A stretch of 64,000 nt of DNA. Source: Emticicia sp. C21 (GTDB taxonomy: Bacteria; Bacteroidota; Bacteroidia; Cytophagales; Spirosomataceae). The stretch's first letter is position 1; each line of letters begins with the position of its first letter. The notes beneath the pieces were generated by a model. It searched no databases and had not been told where the DNA came from. It saw only the letters and a program-made list of their open reading frames with translations. Below are positions 18,255 to 26,935 of the stretch, piece by piece. The translations under genes were made by a program, and so were the position numbers. The DNA is taken from positions 124,001 through 188,000 of the forward strand of contig NZ_QVMT01000010.1 in NCBI RefSeq assembly GCF_003418935.1. Direction: 5' to 3'.

Positions 18255-19397
18255 GTGCGATTCGATAACAGAAAAAAACTAGGCATATTGGGTGGCGGAC
18301 AATTAGGCAGAATGCTGATTCAGGCCGCTATAGATTTCGATTTAACTATCAAGACGCTTGACCCTGATAGTGATGCTCCATGTAAATATATCTCTCATGA
18401 GTTTGTTAATGGTTCGCTGAAAGACTATGATACTGTAATAGCTTTTGGACAGGATTGTGATATTATAACAATTGAGATTGAAAACGTGAGTATTGAAGCG
18501 TTAGAGGCATTAGAAAAGCAAGGTAAAGCAGTATTTCCTCAACCATCAGTGTTGCGTATCATTCAGGATAAGCGGGTACAAAAGCAATTTTATCAAGACC
18601 AGAATCTACCAACAGCCGATTTTATTCTTACTGATAATCAGGAGCATACCAAAAGTTTTGCAGAATTTTTACCTGCTGTACATAAACTTGGGAAAGGTGG
18701 ATATGATGGTAAAGGCGTGCAGGTTATAAGAAGTGTTGATGACTTTTCAAAAGCTTTCGACCAACCTGGTGTGTTAGAAAAAATGATTGACTTTGAAAAA
18801 GAGTTGGCGGTAATTGTAGCACGTAATGAGTATGGCGAAACTAAGACTTTTCCTGTAGTCGAAATGGTTTTTCATCCAGAAGCCAATCTGGTAGAATATC
18901 TCTTTAGCCCTGCTAATATTTCTCTTGAAATTGAACAAAAAGCTGAGACTATTGCGATTAAAACCGCTAACTCACTAGGTATTATCGGTTTGCTTGCTGT
19001 AGAAATGTTTCTGACTAAAGATGGTGAGATTCTTATTAATGAGGTAGCTCCACGCCCACATAATAGTGGGCATCAGAGTATCAGAGCCAATGATGTTTCT
19101 CAATTTGAGCAACATCTGAGAGCTATTCTTAATTTACCATTGGGTAGTACCAAAGCACATTCAAAAGCGGCGATGGTTAATTTATTAGGTGAAGAAGGAT
19201 ATTCAGGTGAAGCTGTTTATCAGGGTATGGATGAAGTACTTGCCGTTGAGGGTGTACACCCTTTTCTGTACGGCAAGCGTTTTACCAAACCTTTCAGAAA
19301 AATGGGGCATATCACGATTATCGATCAGGATTTTGAAAAATTAAAAGAAAAAGTCATTTTTGTAAAAGAAAAATTAAAAGTTATAGCCGAAAACTAA
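18255..19397 (+). CDS. purK: N5-carboxyaminoimidazole ribonucleotide synthase PurK
   Basis: 380-aa ATP-grasp enzyme that makes N5-CAIR from AIR, bicarbonate and ATP in purine synthesis. It starts at GTG with the family N-terminus (KKLGILGGGQLGRMLIQAA). The ATP-grasp centre contains KLGKGGYDGKGVQ and the terminal metal-binding motif NEVAPRPHNSGH. The length is normal for PurK. purE follows after 38 nt, giving the standard two-enzyme route from AIR to CAIR. Confidence 0.95.
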   Translation: MRFDNRKKLGILGGGQLGRMLIQAAIDFDLTIKTLDPDSDAPCKYISHEFVNGSLKDYDTVIAFGQDCDIITIEIENVSIEALEALEKQGKAVFPQPSVLRIIQDKRVQKQFYQDQNLPTADFILTDNQEHTKSFAEFLPAVHKLGKGGYDGKGVQVIRSVDDFSKAFDQPGVLEKMIDFEKELAVIVARNEYGETKTFPVVEMVFHPEANLVEYLFSPANISLEIEQKAETIAIKTANSLGIIGLLAVEMFLTKDGEILINEVAPRPHNSGHQSIRANDVSQFEQHLRAILNLPLGSTKAHSKAAMVNLLGEEGYSGEAVYQGMDEVLAVEGVHPFLYGKRFTKPFRKMGHITIIDQDFEKLKEKVIFVKEKLKVIAEN

Positions 19398-19435
19398 TTA
19401 ATTGAATCCTTAATTATTTTAAAAAACAGACAGAA

Positions 19436-19921
19436 ATGGTTGGAATTATTATGGGCAGTTTCTCTGACTGGAAAATCATGGCAGGGGTTGCAGAAATTTT
19501 AGATGAATTAGAGATTCCTTACGAAAAAGAGGTTGTTTCGGCACATCGTACTCCTCAAAAAATGTTCGATTTTGCCCTTACGGCACGTCGTCGTGGTTTG
19601 AAAGTGATAATAGCCGGAGCAGGTGGTGCAGCGCATCTACCAGGTATGGTGGCTTCTAGTACAACGTTGCCAGTGATAGGTGTCCCAATCAAATCAAGTA
19701 ATTCAATTGATGGCTGGGATTCGGTTTTATCAATCCTGCAGATGCCTACGGGTGTGCCTGTAGCAACTGTTGCTTTAAATGGTGCTAAAAATGCTGGTAT
19801 TCTTGCAGCACAAATATTAGGTGTAGGTGATGAAGAGGTTGCTAAGAGATTGAGAACATACCGCGAGGGTTTGAAAGATCTGGTTGAGGAAATGAATGAA
19901 GAATTGAAAAAAAGTATTTAA
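19436..19921 (+). CDS. purE: N5-CAIR mutase PurE (class I)
   Basis: 161 aa, converts N5-CAIR to CAIR. Class I hallmarks are visible: GIIMGSFSDWKIMAG, the catalytic-histidine motif VVSAHRTPQKM and the loop GAGGAAHLPGMVAS with GVPIKS. The presence of PurK next to it supports class I (N5-CAIR mutase) rather than the class II AIR carboxylase. Likely co-transcribed with purK. Confidence 0.96.
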   Translation: MVGIIMGSFSDWKIMAGVAEILDELEIPYEKEVVSAHRTPQKMFDFALTARRRGLKVIIAGAGGAAHLPGMVASSTTLPVIGVPIKSSNSIDGWDSVLSILQMPTGVPVATVALNGAKNAGILAAQILGVGDEEVAKRLRTYREGLKDLVEEMNEELKKSI

Positions 19922-19947
19922 GTATATACAATTAAGTAGGCCATCAT

Positions 19948-19980
19948 TTTGTTAATTATAGCGAAATGATTGTATATTTA
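19948..19980 (+). promoter_or_regulatory. Possible promoter for the LysM gene
   Basis: TTTG at 19948-19951 and TATATTTA at 19973-19980 (one mismatch to TAnnTTTG) with a 21-nt spacer, 82 bp before the LysM ATG. The match is imperfect. Confidence 0.3.
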
Positions 19981-20062
19981 TGCCAAATACATGGCTTCTT
20001 TTAAATTCGAGAATAAAGAATTTGTTTTCCTAATATAATTCGTAACTAAATTTCCTAATACC

Positions 20063-20791
20063 ATGCAGTTCGAAGACCGCGAACAACGTAATGAACGTCC
20101 CAAAGAAGCCTCACGAAATTTACCAATGGCCGTGCTTTTGGTGCTAGTGAGTATCATCTGTGCTTTGCTTTACATCGGTTGGAAATATATGTCTGATGAT
20201 ACATCGACCGCCGATGAACTAACTACTGCTCCTGCTGATTCGGTAGCTAACGCGATTAATACTCAACCATCTGAGGATGAATCTACTGCTCAGGAAGCCA
20301 ATTCTGATGCTTTGCCTGAAGTTTCTGTGCCAACAGTTGGTGATAAAAAAGATAATGCTGCCACAACGGAAACAGATACAAAAACTACTGATACCAAAAC
20401 AAAAGAAGATAAACCTAAGGAAGATAAGGCGAAAGAAGATAAAGCTAAAGATGATAAACCTAAAGTGGTGGTTCCTACAGGGGGTGAAACTTATACTCAT
20501 ACCGTTGGTGAGGGAGAAACTTTTTTTGGCATTGCCAATCGTTTCAATGTAAAGAAAGAAACATTAAAGGCAATGAATGCAAATGTTGATGAAGCAGGCA
20601 TTAAAGTAGGTGCTACCAAATTAAAAGTGAGAATAAAAGCTATTCATACAGTTGGGCCAGGCGATATTCTGAGAGTAGTGGGTAAGAAATATGATGTGCC
20701 AGTATCTCTGATTATGCAAGCGAATAAAAAGACGAAGAATTTTGCTGAACGAGGAGAAAAGCTGATTATTCCTTACGGAACAAAAGAATAA
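20063..20791 (+). CDS. Membrane-anchored LysM-domain protein
   Basis: 242 aa. A short basic/acidic cytoplasmic tail precedes one membrane helix at about residues 21-42 (LPMAVLLVLVSIICALLYIGW). A long flexible linker (~45-145) is rich in T, D, E and K, with repeated KEDK/KDDK units near 110-135. Two LysM modules follow, about 148-192 (YTHTVGEGETFFGIANRFNV) and 196-240 (HTVGPGDILRVVGKKYDV). LysM domains bind peptidoglycan, so this should be an inner-membrane protein reaching into the wall. No catalytic domain is present. It stands alone with its own terminator. Confidence 0.85.
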   Translation: MQFEDREQRNERPKEASRNLPMAVLLVLVSIICALLYIGWKYMSDDTSTADELTTAPADSVANAINTQPSEDESTAQEANSDALPEVSVPTVGDKKDNAATTETDTKTTDTKTKEDKPKEDKAKEDKAKDDKPKVVVPTGGETYTHTVGEGETFFGIANRFNVKKETLKAMNANVDEAGIKVGATKLKVRIKAIHTVGPGDILRVVGKKYDVPVSLIMQANKKTKNFAERGEKLIIPYGTKE

Positions 20792-20798
20792 ATGAGAT

Positions 20799-20823
20799 GA
20801 GGGCTGAAAAGCCCTCTTTTTTT
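20799..20823. terminator. Terminator after LysM gene
   Basis: 6-bp stem GAGGGC / GCCCTC (20799-20804 / 20811-20816) with loop TGAAAA, then a T-run. Its tail touches the stop codon of the convergent secreted-protein gene. Confidence 0.85.
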
Positions 20824-21577
20824 ACAAAGTATTATAATACTGAAATATCTTTGCTAAATCTGTTCGATCTTTCAGACTTAGGCTATTGTCTTTAACAAAT
20901 TTTTCAATTTCAGTCCTTTTGTCTGACATTAGCTCATACAAATCTTTCTTACCCGCATTAAATTTGATTGCTTCTTTCCCTTTTGTAATATATAGTAGTT
21001 TCTCGGTATTAATTTTTACATCTTTACTTCCCACATTCAGTGCCTCTACATAATCAGGCTGATGTATCTTTAATCGGCTATATTCTAACAGTTTCACTTT
21101 CCCATCTGCCAGAATCTCAAAGAATCCTGCTTTTATTTTTTCACTTTCGTCAGTAAATTCCAGCGTGCTTATATAAGTTTTCACCCAAATATTCTGCTTT
21201 CTAGCAGTGAAGCTTTTGATCAAAGTTCCCGAAATAACTTTTATACCCTCTGGGGTATTAAACTCGACATCATTGCCTTTCAATAATACACGCATTTGTA
21301 CATCCGAGACACTATCCAATTTGACTAATCCTTTAGGTGTAGAAATAGTTCTTGGGTAAAATCTTACTGTTCCAACAGACCATTCAGGATCAAGATAAAA
21401 GCTGCCATGTATTTCGCTAGTTCGATTATCGAAACCATACAGCATACTTGAATTGTGTTGACTTATGGTGAGATTTTGATTGAGTGCATCGCGGGTGCTC
21501 TGCATCATAGGTTGTTGGGCAGAGCTTCTCTCCACAATAAGGATAGAAAAGAAGAATAAACAAAAACAGTTTTTCAT
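20822..21577 (-). CDS. Secreted protein of unknown function
   Basis: 251 aa with an N-terminal signal peptide (MKNCFCLFFFSILIVERSSAQ). I do not recognise the family. The mature part is predicted beta-rich in the middle (WSVGTVRFYPRTISTPKGLV) and ends in a helical, charged segment with repeated K-D-L/Y pairs (KKDLYELMSDKRTEIEKF), a layout common among Bacteroidota periplasmic proteins. Its start codon and first codons lie within an inverted repeat (21565-21665), which could fold the leader over the start. It is followed by the convergent LysM gene. Confidence 0.6.
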   Translation of the reverse strand: MKNCFCLFFFSILIVERSSAQQPMMQSTRDALNQNLTISQHNSSMLYGFDNRTSEIHGSFYLDPEWSVGTVRFYPRTISTPKGLVKLDSVSDVQMRVLLKGNDVEFNTPEGIKVISGTLIKSFTARKQNIWVKTYISTLEFTDESEKIKAGFFEILADGKVKLLEYSRLKIHQPDYVEALNVGSKDVKINTEKLLYITKGKEAIKFNAGKKDLYELMSDKRTEIEKFVKDNSLSLKDRTDLAKIFQYYNTL

Positions 21578-21665
21578 AAATAATAGCTATGAGTAAATAT
21601 TGAAAACTGTATTGATTGCATATCATTTTCAGCTTTTGCTTATCAGCTATTTATGAAAAACTGTT
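21565..21665. repeat. Inverted duplication of a gene start (21-24 nt arms)
   Basis: The left arm, 21565-21588, contains the start codon of the leftward secreted-protein gene. The right arm, 21645-21665, is its reverse complement except for a 3-nt indel. So ATGAAAAACTGTT, with its upstream AGCTAT, occurs once on each strand about 57 nt apart. Flanking bits (ATTGATTG / CAATCAAT) are also repeated. In a leader RNA from the right, the arms would pair and bury the start codon. Confidence 0.75.
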
Positions 21666-21675
21666 CAATCAATAT

Positions 21676-21933
21676 TTAAACCATAAAGTTGGCAATCAAA
21701 AGAATGATTGTGAAAAATATTAACACCCAAGACTGAATAATATCGGTTTTTCGATTTCTATTTGGGTCAACTACACTCAGATTAAGAAATTGAAATAATA
21801 AGCATAAAGCCCCTATTACACCTAAGGTTGAATTTCTTAAGGTTGGTGATGGCATCATTCCGGGTACAATAATAATTGCAAGGAAAGTCAGAACGATAAT
21901 CCATCTGTAAGATTGCTTAGAGAAAACTGCCAT
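21676..21933 (-). CDS. Small membrane protein
   Basis: 85 aa from the ATG at 21933 (four upstream codons also possible). Three hydrophobic helices are visible: WIIVLTFLAIIIVPGMM, LGVIGALCLLFQFLNL and SWVLIFFTIILLIANFMV, with a charged loop (DPNRNRKTD) between the second and third. No family recognised. It lies 37 nt downstream of lspA on the same strand and may be co-transcribed with it. Confidence 0.6.
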   Translation of the reverse strand: MAVFSKQSYRWIIVLTFLAIIIVPGMMPSPTLRNSTLGVIGALCLLFQFLNLSVVDPNRNRKTDIIQSWVLIFFTIILLIANFMV

Positions 21934-21970
21934 GATATAATTCAATTGTTGTTATAAAACTGTTGTACTT

Positions 21971-22765
21971 TTACTTCGACTCCTCTTTCAGTTGCTCTGA
22001 ATCATTTTCTGTTTTATGATTCACTACTGTTTGAATATCTTCTTTAGTGGTATTTACCGGAGGTGCTTCATCTTCATTAAATGATGTATTTTCATCACCC
22101 AACATTTTCTGCTCTTCTGTCAGAACTTCCTCATTATCTACTATTGATTTTGTGGGTCTCTCTTCATGAATAAAGAAGCTTTTCTGGAAAATCAGGATAC
22201 TTACTACGCCACAGAAAATACAGGCATCAGCAAAATTAAAAATGGGTGTCGTATTATATTGTCCACCTAAGAATGGAATCCAATCAGGATAATTACCATC
22301 TAAACCATAGGCATAAAACATATCAATTACTTTTCCATGAAACCAGGGAGTAGATGCATCCAGGGGTGAATTCTTAAGCCATACTCCATAAAAAGTACTA
22401 TCAATCACATTACCGATAGCACCGCCAAGCACCGCTGCGATAGACCAAAGCAGACCGTTATGGGCTTTTTTACGGGCAAGGTAAATAAGATACCAACAAA
22501 TACCCACCATGGCAAACAGACGAAAAACCGTCAGCAATAATTTACCGTACTCACCTGCCAGCTCCCAACCGAAAGCCATTCCGGGGTTTTCTACATAATG
22601 CAGTTTAAAGAATCCGGGAATTAAATCTATTTCACCGTAATGGTTAGGAAGCACATCAAAATACATCCATAGTTTGATTCCCTGGTCAATTAAAATCAAC
22701 ACAATTGTAAGCAGTAAATATTTATATGGAGACTTACCTCCTGACGAGCCACTACTTGTAATCAT
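21971..22765 (-). CDS. lspA: Lipoprotein signal peptidase LspA with acidic tail
   Basis: Cleaves the signal peptide of prolipoproteins after lipidation, in the inner membrane. At 264 aa it is longer than the usual 150-200. Four hydrophobic helices and the two catalytic aspartates are present: one in GNVIDSTFYGVW and one in FNFADACIFCG. ENPGMAFG matches the conserved substrate-site motif. The extra length is a hydrophilic, Glu/Asp/Lys-rich C-terminal extension of about 65 residues after the last helix (ERPTKSIVDNEEVLTEEQK and onward), presumably cytoplasmic and disordered. Confidence 0.93.
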   Translation of the reverse strand: MITSSGSSGGKSPYKYLLLTIVLILIDQGIKLWMYFDVLPNHYGEIDLIPGFFKLHYVENPGMAFGWELAGEYGKLLLTVFRLFAMVGICWYLIYLARKKAHNGLLWSIAAVLGGAIGNVIDSTFYGVWLKNSPLDASTPWFHGKVIDMFYAYGLDGNYPDWIPFLGGQYNTTPIFNFADACIFCGVVSILIFQKSFFIHEERPTKSIVDNEEVLTEEQKMLGDENTSFNEDEAPPVNTTKEDIQTVVNHKTENDSEQLKEESK

Positions 22766-22886
22766 TTATTGTTATGTTTAGTATAAAAGCCATTTTATGG
22801 CAGATACTCCTTTCAAATTTTGTGGGATGTTCCTATCATTAAACGATAGGCAGCATAAATTTATTAAAAATATTCTATCTACTCTA

Positions 22887-24086
22887 TTATGAAGCTTTTC
22901 TTCTCTCTTTTTCTTTTTTAATTAACAAGAATTCGCGACTACTTTGTCCGGCAATTGAGGTGTTTTCTTCTGCCCGGCGAAAAAGGTAAGGCATTACTGC
23001 TTCAACCGGGCCATAAGGCACATACTTAGCAACGTTATAGCCTGCATTGGCCAGGTTATAAGAGATATTGTCGCTCATGCCCAATAATTGTGCAAACCAG
23101 ATTCTCTCGTCATTCGCTTTCACACCTTTGTCTTTCATCAATTCGGCACATATCAAACAACTTTCTTCATTATGTGTACCTAAACAGATAGAAAGAACAT
23201 CTAAATTATCAATCGAGAAGTGAATGGCTTTATTGAAATCAATATCGGTTTCATGCTTAGTCACATGAATAGGGTCTTTATACTCTAATTCTGCAGCACG
23301 ACGTCTTTCTTTTTCGATATATGCTCCACGTACTAGTTTTGCCCCTACTTTATAGTTTTCTTTTCTGGCCACTTCGCAGGCATCAATGAGGTGTTGCAGA
23401 CTCTCCCATCTATACAACTGAAAAGTATTATAAACTATGGTTTTGCCATCAATGTTATATTTCTTCATCATTTCGTAGCTCAGGTCATCAATCACATCCT
23501 GAATCCACGATTCCTCTGCATCTAAAAAAATCCTTACATCAGAGGCCGCTGCGTGTGCACACAATTTATCTACCCTGTTTCTCACTCTTTCAAAAGCACT
23601 CTTTTCATCTTCCATCAAATCCTCCGGGTGCTCTTGTACTTTTTCAAGAAGTTCTACCGAGCCAATACCTGATACTTTAAAAACCGAAAACGGAATATCT
23701 CTTGTTCGAGTGGCAGCTTTATCAATCGTTTTTAGTATTTCATTAGTAGTTGCATCAAATGCTTTTTCGTTGTCTTCTCCCTCAACCGAATAGTCTAATA
23801 TAGTACCTACTTTACTTTTTGCCAGACTCTCAATCGTCTTTTGACAGGTTGAGATACTTTCACCTCCGCAAAATTGGGCAAATATGGTATTTTTAATCAG
23901 TAATTTTATAGGTAATCCTAATTTTATTGCGAGTTTTATAAAAAAAGTTCCTATCTTTACAACCCAGTTTTGATTCATCAACGCAAAAATCAAATACGTT
24001 TTACGTAGCTTACTATTTGACTGATGAGCAAAGGCAATAGAAGTATCATCGAAATTTAACGAGCGGTTTTGAATAGCCGTTTTCAT
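22887..24086 (-). CDS. Proline dehydrogenase
   Basis: 399-aa FAD-dependent monofunctional proline dehydrogenase, oxidising proline to pyrroline-5-carboxylate at the inner membrane face. The beta/alpha-barrel motifs are visible: GTILDYSVEGE, the segment IFLDAEESW, the catalytic KVGAKLVRGAYIEKERRRA and, near the end, YVPYGPVEAVMPYLFRRAEEN. No pyrroline-5-carboxylate dehydrogenase domain is fused, so that step must be encoded elsewhere. It is monocistronic, leftward, divergent from the DAHP synthase gene. Confidence 0.93.
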   Translation of the reverse strand: MKTAIQNRSLNFDDTSIAFAHQSNSKLRKTYLIFALMNQNWVVKIGTFFIKLAIKLGLPIKLLIKNTIFAQFCGGESISTCQKTIESLAKSKVGTILDYSVEGEDNEKAFDATTNEILKTIDKAATRTRDIPFSVFKVSGIGSVELLEKVQEHPEDLMEDEKSAFERVRNRVDKLCAHAAASDVRIFLDAEESWIQDVIDDLSYEMMKKYNIDGKTIVYNTFQLYRWESLQHLIDACEVARKENYKVGAKLVRGAYIEKERRRAAELEYKDPIHVTKHETDIDFNKAIHFSIDNLDVLSICLGTHNEESCLICAELMKDKGVKANDERIWFAQLLGMSDNISYNLANAGYNVAKYVPYGPVEAVMPYLFRRAEENTSIAGQSSREFLLIKKEKERRKAS

Positions 24087-24139
24087 TATTTCAAATATTG
24101 GTTTCTTTTAAATTTTTCAGTTCTGATGATGAATTGTAC

Positions 24140-24198
24140 TATTTCAAGAAATAATATCGTTTAAACTACGATTCTTTCTAAAATGGTTTGCAAATATA
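24140..24198 (-). promoter_or_regulatory. Dyads and -7 box upstream of proline dehydrogenase
   Basis: Leftward TATATTTG (24191-24198) fits TAnnTTTG. Between it and the gene are a perfect palindrome TATTTC-AA-GAAATA (24140-24153) and a looser dyad ATCGT-N7-ACGAT (24156-24172). These would lie in the leader and may be regulator sites. Function is inferred. Confidence 0.3.
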
Positions 24199-24345
24199 CG
24201 GCAAAGAAAAGACATTTAATGAAACAATATCAATAATTCGGTAACCTGAACTATTGTCAATGCCCGATTTCAGTAGCTTGCGTAAACACGTTTGATACCT
24301 TTTACAAGCATTGAAAAAATTGACAAAACAAATTTTATTAAAGAA

Positions 24346-25440
24346 ATGAAAGCAAATTTAGATGTACTACCCCTTAACAGTTGGATAGATACAAACGGAA
24401 AACCCTTAATCATTGCCGGGCCGTGTAGTGCCGAGACAGAAGAACAAGTAACCGAAACAGTACGCCGTATTGCTAAAGAAGGTTATGCACACGTAATTCG
24501 TGCAGGTGTTTGGAAACCACGTACTCGTCCGGGTAGTTTTGAGGGTATGGGAGAAGCAGCATTGCCTTGGTTAGCTGCAGTAAAAAAAGAAACAGGGCTA
24601 CCAATTGCAGTGGAAGTAGCAACACCTCAACACATCGAATTGGCTTTAAAATATGGTATTGATATTCTTTGGATTGGTGCCAGAACAACGGTAAACCCTT
24701 TTAACGTACAAGATTTAGCTGATGCTTTGAAAGGTGTTGATGTTCCGGTATTAATCAAAAACCCGGTTAATCCAGACCTTGCCTTATGGGTAGGTGCATT
24801 TGAACGTATTGCTGGTGCAGGTATTAAGAAAATGGCGGCTATCCACCGTGGATTTTCTAATGCGCAAGAAACCAAATACCGCAACTCTCCCATGTGGCAA
24901 TTGGCCGTTGAATTAAAAACCTCTTTCCCGCAATTACCAATCATTGGCGACCCAAGCCATATGGCCGGTAAGAGAGCCTATTTATTCGAGCTGGCTCAAC
25001 GCGCTTTAGACTTGAACTATGATGGTTTGATTATCGAATCACACCGTAGCCCTGATGATGCATGGTCTGATGCTTCTCAACAATTAACTCCTGAAGCCTT
25101 GGGTGAAATGCTCCGTGAGTTAGAGGTACGTAAACCATCCTATGGGGAAGATTTCCAAAGTGAGTTAGATAAACTACGTCAGAAAATTGATAATATCGAC
25201 CGTGAGCTTCTAGAAGTACTGGCTGCACGTATGGCAGTAGTTGAAAAATTAGGAGAATACAAGAGAGATAATAATGTGGCTGTTTTACAATTGGATCGTT
25301 GGAAACAAGTACATAATAGCCGTGCTGAACAAGGTAAGAAACTAAATCTTTATCCTGAAATGGTTGAAGAATTGTTCAAACTGATTCACATGGAATCTAT
25401 CCGTAAACAAACTGAAGTAATGAACCAACAACCTGCTTAA
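24346..25440 (+). CDS. Bifunctional DAHP synthase / chorismate mutase
   Basis: 364 aa from the ATG at 24346 (frame open from a TTG at 24292). The N-terminal ~260 residues are a type I-beta DAHP synthase, condensing PEP and erythrose-4-phosphate at the head of the shikimate pathway. Visible motifs are LIIAGPCSAETEEQV, AGVWKPRTRPGSFEGMG, ILWIGARTTVNPF, IHRGFS and GDPSHMAGKR. The C-terminal ~90 residues are an AroQ-type chorismate mutase (LDKLRQKIDNIDRELLEVLA, then RMAVVEKLGEYK). This fusion order is known in Bacteroidota, where prephenate or chorismate can inhibit the synthase. It is monocistronic, followed by a terminator. Confidence 0.95.
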   Translation: MKANLDVLPLNSWIDTNGKPLIIAGPCSAETEEQVTETVRRIAKEGYAHVIRAGVWKPRTRPGSFEGMGEAALPWLAAVKKETGLPIAVEVATPQHIELALKYGIDILWIGARTTVNPFNVQDLADALKGVDVPVLIKNPVNPDLALWVGAFERIAGAGIKKMAAIHRGFSNAQETKYRNSPMWQLAVELKTSFPQLPIIGDPSHMAGKRAYLFELAQRALDLNYDGLIIESHRSPDDAWSDASQQLTPEALGEMLRELEVRKPSYGEDFQSELDKLRQKIDNIDRELLEVLAARMAVVEKLGEYKRDNNVAVLQLDRWKQVHNSRAEQGKKLNLYPEMVEELFKLIHMESIRKQTEVMNQQPA

Positions 25441-25483
25441 GCGAGTTGAAGTGACTTATTTATAGAAAAATGAAGAATTGAAG

Positions 25484-25515
25484 AAAACGTCAGATATTCA
25501 TCTGGCGTTTTTTTA
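25484..25515. terminator. Terminator after DAHP synthase
   Basis: 10-bp stem AACGTCAGAT / ATCTGGCGTT with one G-T wobble and loop ATTC, then a T-run. It overlaps the stop codon of the convergent small secreted-protein gene. Confidence 0.8.
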
Positions 25516-25878
25516 TTCTCTGAAGTACCGCCACATTTTCATTTTAAAGAACAATTGCTTAGTACGATTTTTCGACCTTTCTAAATCAATTTTATCATTT
25601 ATCTGATTGACATTAAGGTTGGCCATATTGAAGCTATTATCTGCAAAAATAATCGTTCGTGAATATTTACGTTTAGGAATATACTGTAAAAATAAAGTCC
25701 GGTTTTTGGCAAATACAGAATCTACTTTATTACCTGGTAAACCGTTGTTATTTTTAATAGAAGAAGTTTTGTTTTTTGTTGCCAACAGATAAGGATTGTA
25801 GATAGTTTGAATACCCATTTGAGCATTGACTTTAATAATAAACAAAAAAAATCCAATCAACAATAAACTTGTTTTCAT
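25513..25878 (-). CDS. Small secreted protein of unknown function
   Basis: 121 aa with a signal peptide (MKTSLLLIGFFLFIIKVNA). The mature part is basic and rich in Asn, Lys and Arg (KNKTSSIKNNNGLPGNKVDS) and ends RTKQLFFKMKMWRYFRE. No family recognised, no cysteines, no lipobox. It stands alone with a 235-bp upstream gap shared with the methyltransferase gene. Reality as a gene rests on the signal peptide and the terminator at its end. Confidence 0.5.
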   Translation of the reverse strand: MKTSLLLIGFFLFIIKVNAQMGIQTIYNPYLLATKNKTSSIKNNNGLPGNKVDSVFAKNRTLFLQYIPKRKYSRTIIFADNSFNMANLNVNQINDKIDLERSKNRTKQLFFKMKMWRYFRE

Positions 25879-26113
25879 TGCCTAGTAATTGGTTTAGATT
25901 GAAGATTTACTTAGAAATAACCTTTAAAATAACGCTTGGCATGATAGAAAATTTTATAAACTCAGCCTATCATTTTACAAAGGCATAATTTTACTGTAAC
26001 TTTGTAAAAGTAAGCTGAAAATTTAGAAATTCAGATTAAATACCCATTAAAATAGATTATTATCTGGCTGATTTTAATACGAAATCTGTCGGGAAAATAT
26101 ACAAAGCGCGTCT

Positions 26114-26890
26114 ATGAGCAAATACGCAACAACCGAAATTACCAGTGCCGAAATCCCATCGGATAATCCCGTACATCAACGTCTCTATTTCCCCTATGTT
26201 GAATCAGCTAAAATCGTTCATGGCAATGTGCTGGAATTAGGTTGCGGCTGGGGTCGTGGGGTAGAGACTCTGGTTGAAAAATGCGACCATTATACAGGGT
26301 TAGATAAAAATGAGCCATTAATTAATCAGTTGCAGGCCGCCTACCCAAAGCACACTTTCCGTACGGCTGATTTACCTTATCTGACTGAGTTTAAAGATAA
26401 TACCTTTGATTTCGTAGTTACATTTCAGGTAATTGAGCATATTCAGGACGACCACAAGTTTCTTTCGGAAGCAGCGCGTGTTTTAAAGCCGGGTGGTAAG
26501 ATATTGTTGACTACTGTAAATCGTCCCTACTCATTAAGCCGTAATCCCTGGCATATCCGTGAGTATGATACAGCTGAATTACGTTCGTTAATGCAAAAGT
26601 ATTTTTCTAAAGTTGAAACAAAGGGTGTGGGTGGTAACAAGAAAGTGTGGGATTATTACGAAGAAAATAAGCAATCGGTACGCCGTATCATGCGTTTTGA
26701 TATTTTTGATTTGCAACATCGTCTTCCGGCTTGGATGTTGAGAGTACCATATGAATTCCTGAATCGTTTCAATAGAAACAAATTGATGGATCAAACCGGG
26801 GGATTAGCGGCCGAAATTCGTTGGGACGACCATTTCCTCTCAAACGAGCCCGAAAAATGTATTGACTTCTTTTTTATAGGAACAAAATAG
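26114..26890 (+). CDS. Class I SAM-dependent methyltransferase
   Basis: 258 aa. The SAM-binding motif I is VLELGCGWGRG near residue 40, followed by GLDKNEPL and the post-motif FDFVVTFQVIEHIQDD, then VLKPGGKILLTTVN. These are features of the Methyltransf_11/UbiE-like group. The C-terminal 90 residues (RRIMRFDIFDLQHRLPAW) carry no motif that identifies the substrate. It is followed by a strong hairpin terminator and then hemW, so it is probably a single-gene transcript. Confidence 0.82.
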   Translation: MSKYATTEITSAEIPSDNPVHQRLYFPYVESAKIVHGNVLELGCGWGRGVETLVEKCDHYTGLDKNEPLINQLQAAYPKHTFRTADLPYLTEFKDNTFDFVVTFQVIEHIQDDHKFLSEAARVLKPGGKILLTTVNRPYSLSRNPWHIREYDTAELRSLMQKYFSKVETKGVGGNKKVWDYYEENKQSVRRIMRFDIFDLQHRLPAWMLRVPYEFLNRFNRNKLMDQTGGLAAEIRWDDHFLSNEPEKCIDFFFIGTK

Positions 26891-26894
26891 TATC

Positions 26895-26926
26895 TCCGAC
26901 GATTGTGATAATCGTCGGATTATTTC
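26895..26926 (+). terminator. Terminator between methyltransferase and hemW
   Basis: Perfect 10-bp stem TCCGACGATT (26895-26904) / AATCGTCGGA (26910-26919), 5-nt loop, followed by TTATTTCTTT. It ends only 10 nt before the GTG of hemW, so hemW either reads through or uses a promoter overlapping the hairpin. Confidence 0.75.
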
Positions 26927-26935
26927 TTTCGCTTA

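Noticed and set aside
20219-20552. Frames of ~90 codons on both strands within the LysM gene
   Set aside because: They are shadows of the low-complexity Lys/Asp/Glu linker of the LysM protein.
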